From contig JBBDRW010000139.1 in the NCBI GenBank assembly GCA_040905265.1, positions 1-24,109 of the forward strand: a stretch of 24,109 bases of DNA, given 5' to 3'. Made by a program: the position numbers and the translations under genes. The notes beneath the pieces are model-generated. The model made no database searches. It was given only the letters and a program-made list of their open reading frames with translations, and was not told the origin of the DNA. This DNA comes from JBBDRW01 sp040905265. GTDB taxonomy: Bacteria > Bacteroidota > Rhodothermia > Balneolales > Balneolaceae. The first letter of the stretch is position 1. Every line of letters starts with the position of its first letter. This document shows, piece by piece, positions 15,553 through 23,348 of the stretch.

Positions 15553-16908
15553 ATGAATAAGGGAACCACCACCAGACGAGATTTTCTAAAACAGACTGCA
15601 CTGGGAACCGCCGGGCTTGCACTCGGTTTCAGTGCGAAGAGTTATGGCAATATTCTGGGGGCGAATGACCGGGTTCGGGTCGGAATTGTCGGCTTCTCCA
15701 ACCGGGCCCGCGGCTCTCTGATCCCCTCCTTTATGCAACACGCGGAAGAGCTGAATTTTGAGTTTACGGCTGTTTCCGATATCTGGAACCGCCGGCGGGA
15801 TGAAGCGGTTGCCAACCTGAAAGAGCGGTTCGACGTCGACATCGAAACCGCACGGAACAATGAAGAGCTCTATGAACGAGGGGATATCGATGCGGTGATC
15901 ATCAGCACGGCGGACTTCCAGCACGCACTTCACACGGTACAGGCGGTAGAGGCAGGTTGTGATGTCTATGTGGAGAAGCCGTTTGCCGAAACGATGGAGG
16001 ATAACCGTGCTGCACTGGAAGCGGTGAACCGCACCGGGAAGATCGTTCAGGTCGGGTCGCAGCGGAGAAGCGGCCGTAACTACCACGCGGCGGCCGACTT
16101 TGTACAGTCGGGCCGGTTCGGAGATATCGTCTGCGTTGAGATGACCTGGAACGTGAACCAGCCGGGCCGCTGGCGATTGCCGCAGCTCACCCAAGAGATC
16201 CGTGAAGAGGATACGGACTGGAACCGGTATCTGATGAACCGCCCCTATGAACCGTGGGATCCGAGAAAATATCTGGAGTATCGCCTCTTCTGGCCCTACT
16301 CCTCCGGGATACCCGGACAGTGGATGGCGCACCAGATCGATACCGTTCACTGGTTCAGCGGCCTGCCCCACCCGCGTAGCGTCGCCGCCAACGGCGGGAT
16401 CTACCTCTGGAAGGATGGCCGCGAGAATTTCGACACCATGACGGCGGTCTTCGACTACGGGCCGCTGGATGATCCGGAATCAGGATTTCAGGTGATCTAC
16501 TCCTCCCGCTTTACCAATTCAGCCGGCGGAACGAAGGAGATCTACTACTCCAATGCCGGTGAGATGAATCTCGGCACCAATATGGTAACCCCGAACGGTG
16601 GCCTGCAGGAGAATCACGCCAGCGCTATGGGAATGTCTCCCAACCTGCTGGAAGAGTTCTCCCTCTCCGATGCGGCGGCAGCCCAGACAGGTGCCGATAC
16701 CGGTGCGGATGATATGACCTCCAACCACATGCGGAACTGGATGGAGTGCATCCGAAGCCGGGAAGAGGCCAATGCGAGTGCCTATGCGGGATATACCCAC
16801 TCCATTGCAAACATCATGACGACTGCCGCCATGAGAACGGGCGAGTATGTGACGTTTGATACCGAGCGGCAGGAGGTTCTGGCCGGGGGCAAAATATTTA
16901 AATATTAA
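15553..16908 (+). CDS. Exported Gfo/Idh/MocA family sugar oxidoreductase
   Basis: 451 residues with an N-terminal twin-arginine signal (TTRRDFLKQTALGTAGLALGF, 6-26), so it is exported folded, with its cofactor. The Rossmann domain follows: RVGIVGFSNRARGS at 42-55, AVIISTADFQHALH at 114-127, and the family-defining EKP at 141-143. The C-terminal substrate domain has the active-site-like H260-QID263-TVH266. Gfo/Idh/MocA enzymes oxidise or reduce sugars and inositols with tightly bound NAD(P); exported ones include C3 dehydrogenases of glycosides and GH109-like enzymes. Three bases separate its stop from the DUF6807 gene. The LacI-like operator upstream implies sugar-responsive control shared with susCD. 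Confidence 0.92.
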   Translation: MNKGTTTRRDFLKQTALGTAGLALGFSAKSYGNILGANDRVRVGIVGFSNRARGSLIPSFMQHAEELNFEFTAVSDIWNRRRDEAVANLKERFDVDIETARNNEELYERGDIDAVIISTADFQHALHTVQAVEAGCDVYVEKPFAETMEDNRAALEAVNRTGKIVQVGSQRRSGRNYHAAADFVQSGRFGDIVCVEMTWNVNQPGRWRLPQLTQEIREEDTDWNRYLMNRPYEPWDPRKYLEYRLFWPYSSGIPGQWMAHQIDTVHWFSGLPHPRSVAANGGIYLWKDGRENFDTMTAVFDYGPLDDPESGFQVIYSSRFTNSAGGTKEIYYSNAGEMNLGTNMVTPNGGLQENHASAMGMSPNLLEEFSLSDAAAAQTGADTGADDMTSNHMRNWMECIRSREEANASAYAGYTHSIANIMTTAAMRTGEYVTFDTERQEVLAGGKIFKY

Positions 16909-16911
16909 TGA

Positions 16912-17946
16912 ATGCTTATGATTTCCTTATTTCGTTCTGCAGGGTTTGTATTGGCGTTGGTTTTATCGGGTTGCACAGAGAATGGGGGCAGCGCCGATGA
17001 GGCTGCAGCCGGTTCGATGAGTGATGCAGAAAACCAGGAGGTAACGCTGCTCCACAATGAGGAGGAGCAGAAGGTGGATGTTCACATTGGAGGTGAATTT
17101 TTCACCTCCTATCTCTATGAGGACACCTACTACAAGCCGATCCTCTACCCGATCCTTTCGGCCGCTAATCAGACTATTACGCGAGGGTTTCCGATCGACC
17201 CGAGGCCGGGCGAGTCGTCTGATCATCCGCATCAGGCGGGGCTTTGGCTGAACTATGGAGATGTGAATGGCCTGGACTTCTGGAACCACTCTGACCGAAT
17301 TCCTGAAGATCGGAAATCCTCCTACGGGACGATCTGCCATCAGGAGATCGCTGCGATCCAGAGTGGCGGTGATGTGGGAGAGCTTGATGTGGTGATGCAC
17401 TGGATGAGCCCGGAGGATGAGATACTCCTCGTTGAAAACACGCAGTTTCGTTTCAGCGGGTCGGAGCATCGCCGGGTAATCGACCGGATCACCCGGCTTA
17501 CCGCAGCGGAGCAGGATATCTCCCTGACCGATAACAAGGAGGGGATGATCGGCATCCGGATGACACGGGAGCTGGAACACCCGGACGAACACGATGCGGC
17601 CACCGGGATCTACCGGAGCAGTGAAGGGGATGAAGGCAATGACGTCTGGGGAACCAGGGCAAAATGGATGAACCTCTCCGGAGAAGTAGACGGCGAGCCG
17701 GTCTCGGTTGCAATCCTGGACCATCCGGAGAATGTCGGCTACCCCACCTACTGGCACGCCCGGGGGTATGGCCTCTATGCCGCCAATCCGCTGGGGATGC
17801 GTGAGATGAGCGGCGGTGTTGAAGAGCTTGACTACCAGCTTGCTGCCGGGGAATCGATCACGTTCCGTTATCGTATCATCATCTACTCCGGGGAGGAGGT
17901 TTCGGATGATATGGTTGAAGGGGAATGGGTGGGATTTGTGCAGTAA
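16912..17946 (+). CDS. DUF6807 (PmoA-like) lipoprotein
   Basis: 344 residues. The lipobox VLSGC (Cys21) marks a lipoprotein, followed by a low-complexity Ala/Ser/Glu linker to about 43. The mature domain carries the DUF6807/PmoA (PF14100) signatures: YKPILYPILSAANQTITRGFP, SDHPHQAGLWLNYGDVNGLDFWNH at about 103-126 (quoted here as two overlapping motifs, SDHPHQAG and DFWNHS), then NVGYPTYWHARGYGLYAANP. The PmoA name comes from an old methane-oxygenase annotation and should not be taken literally; members sit with Gfo/Idh and DUF1080 genes in glycoside clusters. The role is unknown; the repeated His/Asp residues suggest a sugar or metal site. Directly downstream of the oxidoreductase (3-bp gap), so one operon. 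Confidence 0.85.
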   Translation: MLMISLFRSAGFVLALVLSGCTENGGSADEAAAGSMSDAENQEVTLLHNEEEQKVDVHIGGEFFTSYLYEDTYYKPILYPILSAANQTITRGFPIDPRPGESSDHPHQAGLWLNYGDVNGLDFWNHSDRIPEDRKSSYGTICHQEIAAIQSGGDVGELDVVMHWMSPEDEILLVENTQFRFSGSEHRRVIDRITRLTAAEQDISLTDNKEGMIGIRMTRELEHPDEHDAATGIYRSSEGDEGNDVWGTRAKWMNLSGEVDGEPVSVAILDHPENVGYPTYWHARGYGLYAANPLGMREMSGGVEELDYQLAAGESITFRYRIIIYSGEEVSDDMVEGEWVGFVQ

Positions 17947-18093
17947 AACCGTTTTATTGCCCAATATTTTCGTTGTCGGATTTTTTAATCCTCCGGCCTC
18001 GATCTTGAACAAAAATCGCTTCGCGTGCAAAAAATGAGCCTGGTTTTATAACACCAACCGGGAGTTTAGGAGTTAGAAAACGTAAAATTTGAA

Positions 18094-18903
18094 ATGAATC
18101 AATCTCTGGTTATGAAACTATTTACACGATTACAACCGATGGTCTGGAGTACAGGAATGCTTTTATTCATGGTTGCCTTTGTAGCCTGTTCGGGAGCCGA
18201 TCAGGCAGATATGGAGTCTGCGGAAATGTCCAGTTCCGAGACCGGTGAAGGGTGGGAGGTACTTTTCGACGGGGAGTCGCTGGACGGATGGCGGGGGATC
18301 GGCCGGGAGGATATTCCGGAAGGGCACTGGACCATCGAGGATGGCGCTTTGCGGAAAGTGGCAACCGATGATGTGGCACGATTGCCGGATGGTCAGCCGG
18401 CAGCTGGCGGCGATCTTCTTTATGATCGGCAGTTTTCCAACTTTGAGCTGGCCTTTGAGTGGAAGGTAAGCCCCGGCGCCAACAGTGGAATCAAGTACAA
18501 TGTCTCGGAAGAGTTGTCGATGACCCAGTCGAATAACGCCGCCCTGGGATTTGAGTACCAGATTCTGGATAACGAACTACATCCTGATGCCGCGAATGAC
18601 CCCAACCGCCATGCCGCCGGCCTCTATGACCTGATCCCACCGGGGAGCAACGCAGAGCTGAGCCCGGTCGGAGAGTGGAACAGAGGACGGATCGTCTTTA
18701 ACGGAAACCGGGGCGAGCACTGGCTGAACGGGGAACTGGTTGTGGAATATGAGCTCGGAACACACATGATGAACCGCCTTCTGCGAACCAGCAAATGGGA
18801 GAATATCCCTGAATTCGGGGACCGGCGACCGGCCGGATACATCGTCTTCCAGGATCACGGAGACGACGTCTGGTATCGGAATATCCGTGTGCGGGGGTTG
18901 TAA
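18094..18903 (+). CDS. DUF1080 lipoprotein, 3-keto-disaccharide hydrolase type
   Basis: 269 residues; lipobox AFVAC with Cys32 from the first ATG (Cys26 if the in-frame ATG at 18112 is used). One concanavalin-like beta-sandwich domain (PF06439): WEVLFDGESLDGWRG at 54-68, GHWTIEDGALRKV at 77-89, FEWKVSPGANSGIKY at 121-135, GFEYQILDN at 152-160, and GEHWLNGELV at 207-216. Members of this family cleave 3-keto glycosides produced by C3 dehydrogenases; others act on intact polysaccharides. It lies 147 bp after the DUF6807 gene with no clear terminator between, so it may be the third gene of that operon. The substrate is not determinable. Confidence 0.9.
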   Translation: MNQSLVMKLFTRLQPMVWSTGMLLFMVAFVACSGADQADMESAEMSSSETGEGWEVLFDGESLDGWRGIGREDIPEGHWTIEDGALRKVATDDVARLPDGQPAAGGDLLYDRQFSNFELAFEWKVSPGANSGIKYNVSEELSMTQSNNAALGFEYQILDNELHPDAANDPNRHAAGLYDLIPPGSNAELSPVGEWNRGRIVFNGNRGEHWLNGELVVEYELGTHMMNRLLRTSKWENIPEFGDRRPAGYIVFQDHGDDVWYRNIRVRGL

Positions 18904-18913
18904 GGCGGTCACT

Positions 18914-18973
18914 ACATGTCGATAAAAACAATATTTATCGACATGTTTTTCAGATATGTCGAAATTATCGACA
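18914..18973. repeat. Fic-flanking operator-like repeat, downstream copy
   Basis: A perfect 13-bp inverted repeat (arms 18914-18926 and 18934-18946, core ATGTCGATAAA) is followed by TTTT, then by a second dyad TGTCGA-N5-TCGACA at 18957-18973. Half-sites begin at 18917, 18938, 18957 and 18968, giving steps of 21, 19 and 11 bp, the same as in the copy upstream of the Fic gene. The first hairpin plus its T-run could also terminate the plus-strand sugar operon. Confidence 0.75.
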
Positions 18974-18975
18974 GG

Positions 18976-20058
18976 TCAGGACGTAAGGAGGTCGTAGAGA
19001 CGGGTATTGAGGTAGAGGTTTTCGCGGCCGACCTGTTTGCTCTTTAGAAACCCGGCGCTCTCCAGCTCCTTCAGGTAGTCCGCAGCCGTTTGCCGCTTGG
19101 CCAGCCCGCGGTCCACCAGAAACTTCACTTTGCAGTAGGGCTGTTCAAACAGCAGTTCGATCAGCTCCTTGGAGTAGACCCGGCCGGGCAGGCTCTCCCT
19201 GGCCTCCTCGAGTATCTCATCCAGCAGTTTCCGGATCGCTTCAATCCGCTGCATGGTTTGCTCTGCTGTGAGTTGGACAGCTTCCAGCATAAAAATGATC
19301 CACGGCTCCCAGGCCTCCTTTTCGGTCACTTCCCGAAGCAGCCGGTAGTAATCCGGCTTACGGTTGATGATGTAGTCACTCAGGTAGAGGACCGGCTGGT
19401 GCAGCAGTTGCTGCCGGATCAGGTAGAGAATATTCAGGATGCGGCCGGTTCGACCGTTGCCATCTTCAAACGGGTGAATCGCTTCAAACTGGTAGTGTAT
19501 CACGGCCATTTTGATGAGCGGGTCGGTGCCATCGTCCGTTTGCGCATAGGTGGCCAGATTCTCCAGAAGACCGTTGATCAGCTCCCTTCCTTCCGGTGGC
19601 CAGTAGATGATTTGACGCGTATTCGGATTTGCGATCACCGTTCCTGCATCATCCCGGATGCCGGATTCAGTCTCCTTGATCACCTGCATCAGACGGGTAA
19701 AGAGGGCAACATCGAACGTTCCCATTTTCAGGTAATTAAACCCTTCCCAGAGAGCCTGCCGATAGCGAAGCACCTCTTTGGTCTGCGGATCGGTCTTCTG
19801 ATCATCCGCCGACAGTGCGATAAAGAGCTTGTCATTGGTTGTGACCACATTCTCGATCTCGGAACTTGCCTTAGCCTCCTGCGCCACAACCGAATTGACC
19901 AGAATAGCCGGGTTGGGAAGCCCCTCCGCCTTCCCCTTCAACTCTGCCAGCGAACGATTTGCCGCAATGGCCGCTTTCAGGATCTGTGGTGTTTCCAGGT
20001 CTGTCCGGGGCGGAAGCGGCGGCAGAATATTATAAGGCTGGTTTGCAAAATCAGACAT
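18976..20058 (-). CDS. Fic-domain AMPylase-type protein with C-terminal winged helix
   Basis: 360 residues from the ATG at 20058 (MSDFANQ); an ATG at 20079 would add seven residues and touch the upstream palindrome. Order: Fic_N region with YNILPPLPP, an inhibitory-helix motif SSEIEN at 65-70 matching (S/T)xxxE(G/N), the Fic core with HPFEDGNGRTGR at 195-206 (catalytic His and phosphate-binding loop complete), and a winged helix at about 293-360 (AKRQTAADYLKELESAGFL). Fic enzymes transfer AMP or other nucleotide moieties to target hydroxyls. The inhibitory motif lies N-terminal to the core, i.e. class II, self-inhibited. The winged helix may bind the TGTCGA repeats on both sides. No separate antitoxin gene is visible. 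Confidence 0.92.
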   Translation of the reverse strand: MSDFANQPYNILPPLPPRTDLETPQILKAAIAANRSLAELKGKAEGLPNPAILVNSVVAQEAKASSEIENVVTTNDKLFIALSADDQKTDPQTKEVLRYRQALWEGFNYLKMGTFDVALFTRLMQVIKETESGIRDDAGTVIANPNTRQIIYWPPEGRELINGLLENLATYAQTDDGTDPLIKMAVIHYQFEAIHPFEDGNGRTGRILNILYLIRQQLLHQPVLYLSDYIINRKPDYYRLLREVTEKEAWEPWIIFMLEAVQLTAEQTMQRIEAIRKLLDEILEEARESLPGRVYSKELIELLFEQPYCKVKFLVDRGLAKRQTAADYLKELESAGFLKSKQVGRENLYLNTRLYDLLTS

Positions 20059-20080
20059 AGGGAGTGGGTGTGATGGCAAC

Positions 20081-20141
20081 TATATGTCGAAATATACACT
20101 ATTTTTCGACATATAACAGAGATGTGTCGAAATTATCACCA
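20081..20141. repeat. Fic-flanking operator-like repeat, upstream copy
   Basis: A perfect 12-bp inverted repeat (TATATGTCGAAA at 20081-20092, mirrored at 20104-20115) is followed by TGTCGAAATTATC at 20125-20137. Half-sites begin at 20085, 20106 and 20125, with the degenerate fourth (TCACCA) at 20136, the same 21/19/11 spacing as downstream. The copy sits 23 bp before the Fic start, in promoter position. Its end overlaps the stop of the DUF4249-like gene. Confidence 0.75.
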
Positions 20142-20981
20142 GGGGCTGGGATCCAGTGGACAAGGAACAAGCCTGAATCCATCCTCTGCGTAACAGCTTC
20201 GGTATGGAACCGTTTTACTGACGATTCCACCCAGATAACCTGTGCCGGATCTGATATTTGAGATTCCTTGTGGAGTTTCCATCTCTCTGCCTTTCATCGT
20301 CCCAAATGGGTAATAATCCGGGCCACCCGATGCTACATATATCACTATCTTGAGTGTGGGGGGAAATCCAACCAGCTTATTTCGATGTTTGGCGGGGTTG
20401 ATGAAGACCTGATACCCACCGGTGGCTGTGCGAAGTGTATCCTCAAGGTAGGGCAAGCCGAGAATACGAATTTCTCCTGTGCGAGGATATTGTCCATGAA
20501 AGATGACCTGGGTATCAACCAATCGTTCCACCCCCTCTATATGTACAACAATGGGTGCTGCTCGTGTCTGGACAACAGGTGTCGGAAAATCAGGAGGGAG
20601 GGTAGTCTCTCCATAACTGGTTCTTCCGTCCGGATGGCTCGCTGTAAGACGGTACGTCTCTTCGGGGATCAACTCCATGGTTGTCCAAAAATTCCATGCA
20701 TAGACATCAGGATGATAGCTGAAAAGTGAGTCATGCATGATTGTTGTTTCCCCGCTTTCAATATGCTCAAGGGTGACCGTCACATCAATCGGCCTGGGAT
20801 CCAGAAATAGTTCCTCACGCACCGGCATCACTCGAACCCATTGGGTATCCGCCGTAGCATCCAGCATTCCGTATATAGAGAAATGGTAGCGGTCATTCTC
20901 CTGCCAGGGTTCGAAGACTTCGTTGCAGGCGATTGCGACGAGAAGTAGAGAGATAAATGATAGTAAATAGGTTCTGTACAT
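20136..20981 (-). CDS. DUF4249-like lipoprotein, paralog 1
   Basis: 281 residues. The lipobox VAIAC gives Cys19, followed at once by NEVFEPWQENDRYHFSIYG, shared with the next two genes. A conserved N-terminal half (DTQWVRVMPVREE, ESGETTIMHDSLFSY, FPTP near residue 130) resembles DUF4249 (PF14054), a family of outer-membrane-associated lipoproteins usually next to TonB-dependent receptors. The middle (about 132-215) differs from its paralogs; the end (SGGPDY, GISN, GTGYLGGIVSKTVPYRSC, PW) is conserved again. It lies 22 bp after paralog 2 and is probably co-transcribed with it. No receptor is visible beside it, so the role is unknown. Confidence 0.68.
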   Translation of the reverse strand: MYRTYLLSFISLLLVAIACNEVFEPWQENDRYHFSIYGMLDATADTQWVRVMPVREELFLDPRPIDVTVTLEHIESGETTIMHDSLFSYHPDVYAWNFWTTMELIPEETYRLTASHPDGRTSYGETTLPPDFPTPVVQTRAAPIVVHIEGVERLVDTQVIFHGQYPRTGEIRILGLPYLEDTLRTATGGYQVFINPAKHRNKLVGFPPTLKIVIYVASGGPDYYPFGTMKGREMETPQGISNIRSGTGYLGGIVSKTVPYRSCYAEDGFRLVPCPLDPSPW

Positions 20982-21003
20982 TAGGAATGTTACAGAGGGT
21001 TAT

Positions 21004-21921
21004 TTAATTAGAGGGTTCCCAAATTTGAACATTCTGCGACCATGGATATGGGTCCAATTGACAGGGGGCAGGGTTCGATGTCCCCAGTTGAAGGCATGAT
21101 TGATAAGGAATGGTTTTGCTCACAACTCCTGCGAGATAACCTGTCCCATTTGTAACATTGGAGATGCCTTCCGGCAAGGCTACAATTTTTTCGTCAATAC
21201 CCGGAAAGAAGTGAAAGCCTGGGCCACCAGATACAATAAAGATCTGTTGATGGGTGATCGTTCTGGGTGTCATACCAAAATATTGGGACAATCTGTTCAT
21301 ATCATCTCTCGGATCATTGATAATCATGTAGCCACCCGAAACCATTCGAAGGGTATCCTGAAGATGAGAAAAGGGGATCATATACTCATCATCTGTATTG
21401 TGAAATTGCAAGTAGTGGATGATTCTGAAATCGACCAATCGCTCAGCACCTTCAATAATGATTTGATCTTCACGTTCCAAATTTCTGATGATTGGTGTAG
21501 GAAAATCATTTGGCAGAGTTGTTACAGCACTGCTTATAGCATCGTCTGATCTCAGTACTCGGATACGATAGCTGTCACCCGGATTCAGAGACTCCGATGT
21601 CCAGAAATTGTATGCATATACGCTATGTTCATATTCAAATAGTGAGTCGTTCATCACGACCGTCTCCCCGCTCTCCAGGTTCTCCAGAGTGACAACAGCA
21701 TCGATCGGGCCGGGTTGGTACAACAGATCTTCCCGTACTGGCATCACCCGTACCCACTGGGTATCCGCCGAGGCGTCCAGGTAGCCATAAATGGAGAAGT
21801 GGTAGCGGTCATTCTCCTGCCAGGGTTCGAAGACTTCGTTGCAGCCAATGAATAGAGTAGATATGATGACTATCAGAATAGCATGAACTGAATTTTGAAA
21901 ATACTCTCTATCCATCTGCAA
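21004..21921 (-). CDS. DUF4249-like lipoprotein, paralog 2
   Basis: 305 residues; lipobox LFIGC with Cys27, or shorter if the ATG at 21915 is used. The N-terminal half is nearly the same as paralog 3 (FSIYGYLDASADTQWVRVMP, PGPIDAVVTLE), also at DNA level. The middle carries RNLEREDQIIIEGAERLVDF and a stretch DPRDDMNRLSQYFGMTP not found in the others. The C-terminus passes GVVSKTIPYQSC and extends past the PW end of its relatives by a polar tail ending WEPSN. It has its own 5' region with the 88-bp repeat (22027-22114) starting about 105 bp upstream, and leads into paralog 1. Confidence 0.68.
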   Translation of the reverse strand: MQMDREYFQNSVHAILIVIISTLFIGCNEVFEPWQENDRYHFSIYGYLDASADTQWVRVMPVREDLLYQPGPIDAVVTLENLESGETVVMNDSLFEYEHSVYAYNFWTSESLNPGDSYRIRVLRSDDAISSAVTTLPNDFPTPIIRNLEREDQIIIEGAERLVDFRIIHYLQFHNTDDEYMIPFSHLQDTLRMVSGGYMIINDPRDDMNRLSQYFGMTPRTITHQQIFIVSGGPGFHFFPGIDEKIVALPEGISNVTNGTGYLAGVVSKTIPYQSCLQLGTSNPAPCQLDPYPWSQNVQIWEPSN

Positions 21922-22026
21922 TATGTTCAGGAAATCGTTGTTTGATTTCAGTTTTCATTCTGTTTCGAGAAAGAATACTCTGTTTTCATTCAGATCTCTA
22001 CCATATGGAGGTCTGAACTTTCCGCA

Positions 22027-22114
22027 GTTCGCGTCTCTGTCTATACTATACACAGGAACGTAGGTTTACCCTGACAAGAAAGTTGAAACTTTTACAAACT
22101 GTCTGAATTGAGTA
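22027..22114. repeat. 88-bp direct repeat, copy A (upstream of paralog 2)
   Basis: Matches 23117-23204 at 84 of 88 bases with no gap (offset 1,090 bp). It includes CTATACTATACAC and an AAAGTT-GA-AACTTT dyad (22079-22092). It lies 5' of a DUF4249-like gene in both cases, so it probably contains the promoter, read on the minus strand. Confidence 0.85.
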
Positions 22115-22123
22115 GAATGAGGG

Positions 22124-23059
22124 CTACCAGGGCGGCGGCATCTCTTCACAGGGGATTGGGATCGGGTGACCGATATTTCGGCACATTCTGTAGGGAATTG
22201 TCTTGCTGACAACTCCTGCCAGATAGCCGACTCCATTCTCTACGTTGGACAAGCCTTCGGGAAGGGCCTCTATTTTGGGATCGAACGATGGAAAGTGGTG
22301 ATAGTCTGGGCCGCCGGCTGCGAGGAAGATCTGTTTGTGAAAGTCTCCAACGAGAAAGATTCCATCAGATATTTCACCCAGTTGAGAGATCGGCAGCCTG
22401 AACGGGACGGGGAAATAGACCTCCAGCAGGTTTCGGTCTTCCAGTGTCTCCATAATAATTCGGTATTCATTGGAAAAGTCAATGTATACGGTGTCCTTGA
22501 GGTGAGGAACGGTCAGTATCGCGCTGTTGTCATAGGTTCGATAGACGGTCTGTGCATCCACCAATCGGTCCACATTTTCAATAAAAATGGTAGTAGTAAC
22601 GGGAGTGCGTCTGAAATCTGCATATTCGATTTGTATATAGGGAGTTGGAAAATCGGCGGGCAGGGTAGCTTCCGCACTACTGGTTTTTCCATCCGATCTT
22701 TCTGCCGTCAGCCGGTAGGTCTGCTCCGGTTGAATATTCATCGTTGTCCAGAAGTTCCAGGCGTAGGTTCCATGTGCATAAGAGAGGAGCGAATCGTTCA
22801 TCACGACCGTCTCCCCGCTCTCCAGGTGCTCCAGAGTGACAACCGCATCAATAGGACCGGGTTCGTATAACAGATCCTCCCGAACTGGCATCACCCGTAC
22901 CCACTGGGTATCCGCCGAGGCGTCGAGATAGCCGTAAATGGAGAAGTGATAGCGGTCGTTCTCCTGCCAGGGTTCGAAGGATTCGTTACACCCGGTTGTG
23001 AATAGGACGAAGAAGATTCCTACGACTCCGAATAGTTTGTGCTGTGTAAGTCGGTTCAT
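22124..23059 (-). CDS. DUF4249-like lipoprotein, paralog 3
   Basis: 311 residues from the ATG at 23059, which gives a normal lipoprotein signal ending LFTTGC (Cys24). The upstream in-frame ATG at 23143 would lie inside the 88-bp repeat and add 28 hydrophilic residues. The N-terminal half is close to paralog 2 (NESFEPWQENDRYHFSIYG, ADTQWVRVMPVRE). Its variable middle is the longest of the three (ADFRRTPVTTTIFIENVDR, LEVYFPVPFRLPISQLGEI). The C-terminal block has GGPDYHHFP, GLSNVENGVGYLAGV and ends in PPPW. It is probably transcribed alone, since 202 bp with a repeat-borne promoter separate it from paralog 2. Confidence 0.68.
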   Translation of the reverse strand: MNRLTQHKLFGVVGIFFVLFTTGCNESFEPWQENDRYHFSIYGYLDASADTQWVRVMPVREDLLYEPGPIDAVVTLEHLESGETVVMNDSLLSYAHGTYAWNFWTTMNIQPEQTYRLTAERSDGKTSSAEATLPADFPTPYIQIEYADFRRTPVTTTIFIENVDRLVDAQTVYRTYDNSAILTVPHLKDTVYIDFSNEYRIIMETLEDRNLLEVYFPVPFRLPISQLGEISDGIFLVGDFHKQIFLAAGGPDYHHFPSFDPKIEALPEGLSNVENGVGYLAGVVSKTIPYRMCRNIGHPIPIPCEEMPPPW

Positions 23060-23116
23060 TCGAAAAACCTGGATCGATTTCGGGTTGATAGCGAAGTGTC
23101 GTGTATGACGAGACGA

Positions 23117-23204
23117 GTTCCCGCCTCTGTCTATACTATACACGGGAACGTGGGTTTACCCTGACAAGAAAGTTGAAACTTTTACAAACTGTCTGAATTG
23201 AGTA
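23117..23204. repeat. 88-bp direct repeat, copy B (upstream of paralog 3)
   Basis: Second copy of the repeat at 22027-22114, with four substitutions (23121, 23124, 23144, 23152). The dyad AAAGTT-GA-AACTTT is at 23169-23182. It ends 58 bp upstream of paralog 3's chosen start. Confidence 0.85.
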
Positions 23205-23294
23205 AATAGGGTGTGTTTGCTGCCACGGATCTGGTACTGCCAGGCAGGGCATTAAATTTTTGTTAATCGTAGTTTTGGAACAAAATAATTATAT

Positions 23295-23343
23295 TGGTTC
23301 TAATGCAAGGTCGTTATATTATAATGACCTATAAATTGAACCA
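23295..23343. promoter_or_regulatory. Nested dyad, candidate AbiEi autoregulatory site
   Basis: Two inverted repeats share one centre at 23319: inner GGTCGTTAT/ATAATGACC (23309-23329, 8 of 9 paired plus one GU) and outer TGGTTC/GAACCA (23295-23343). The dyad ends 5 bp before the AbiEi start. AbiEi proteins are known to repress their own operons by binding inverted repeats. Confidence 0.6.
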
Positions 23344-23348
23344 TTACA

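Noticed and set aside
19090..20073. A 327-codon plus-strand frame opposite the Fic gene.
   Set aside because: It is the antisense shadow of a clear Fic protein; its translation has no family features.
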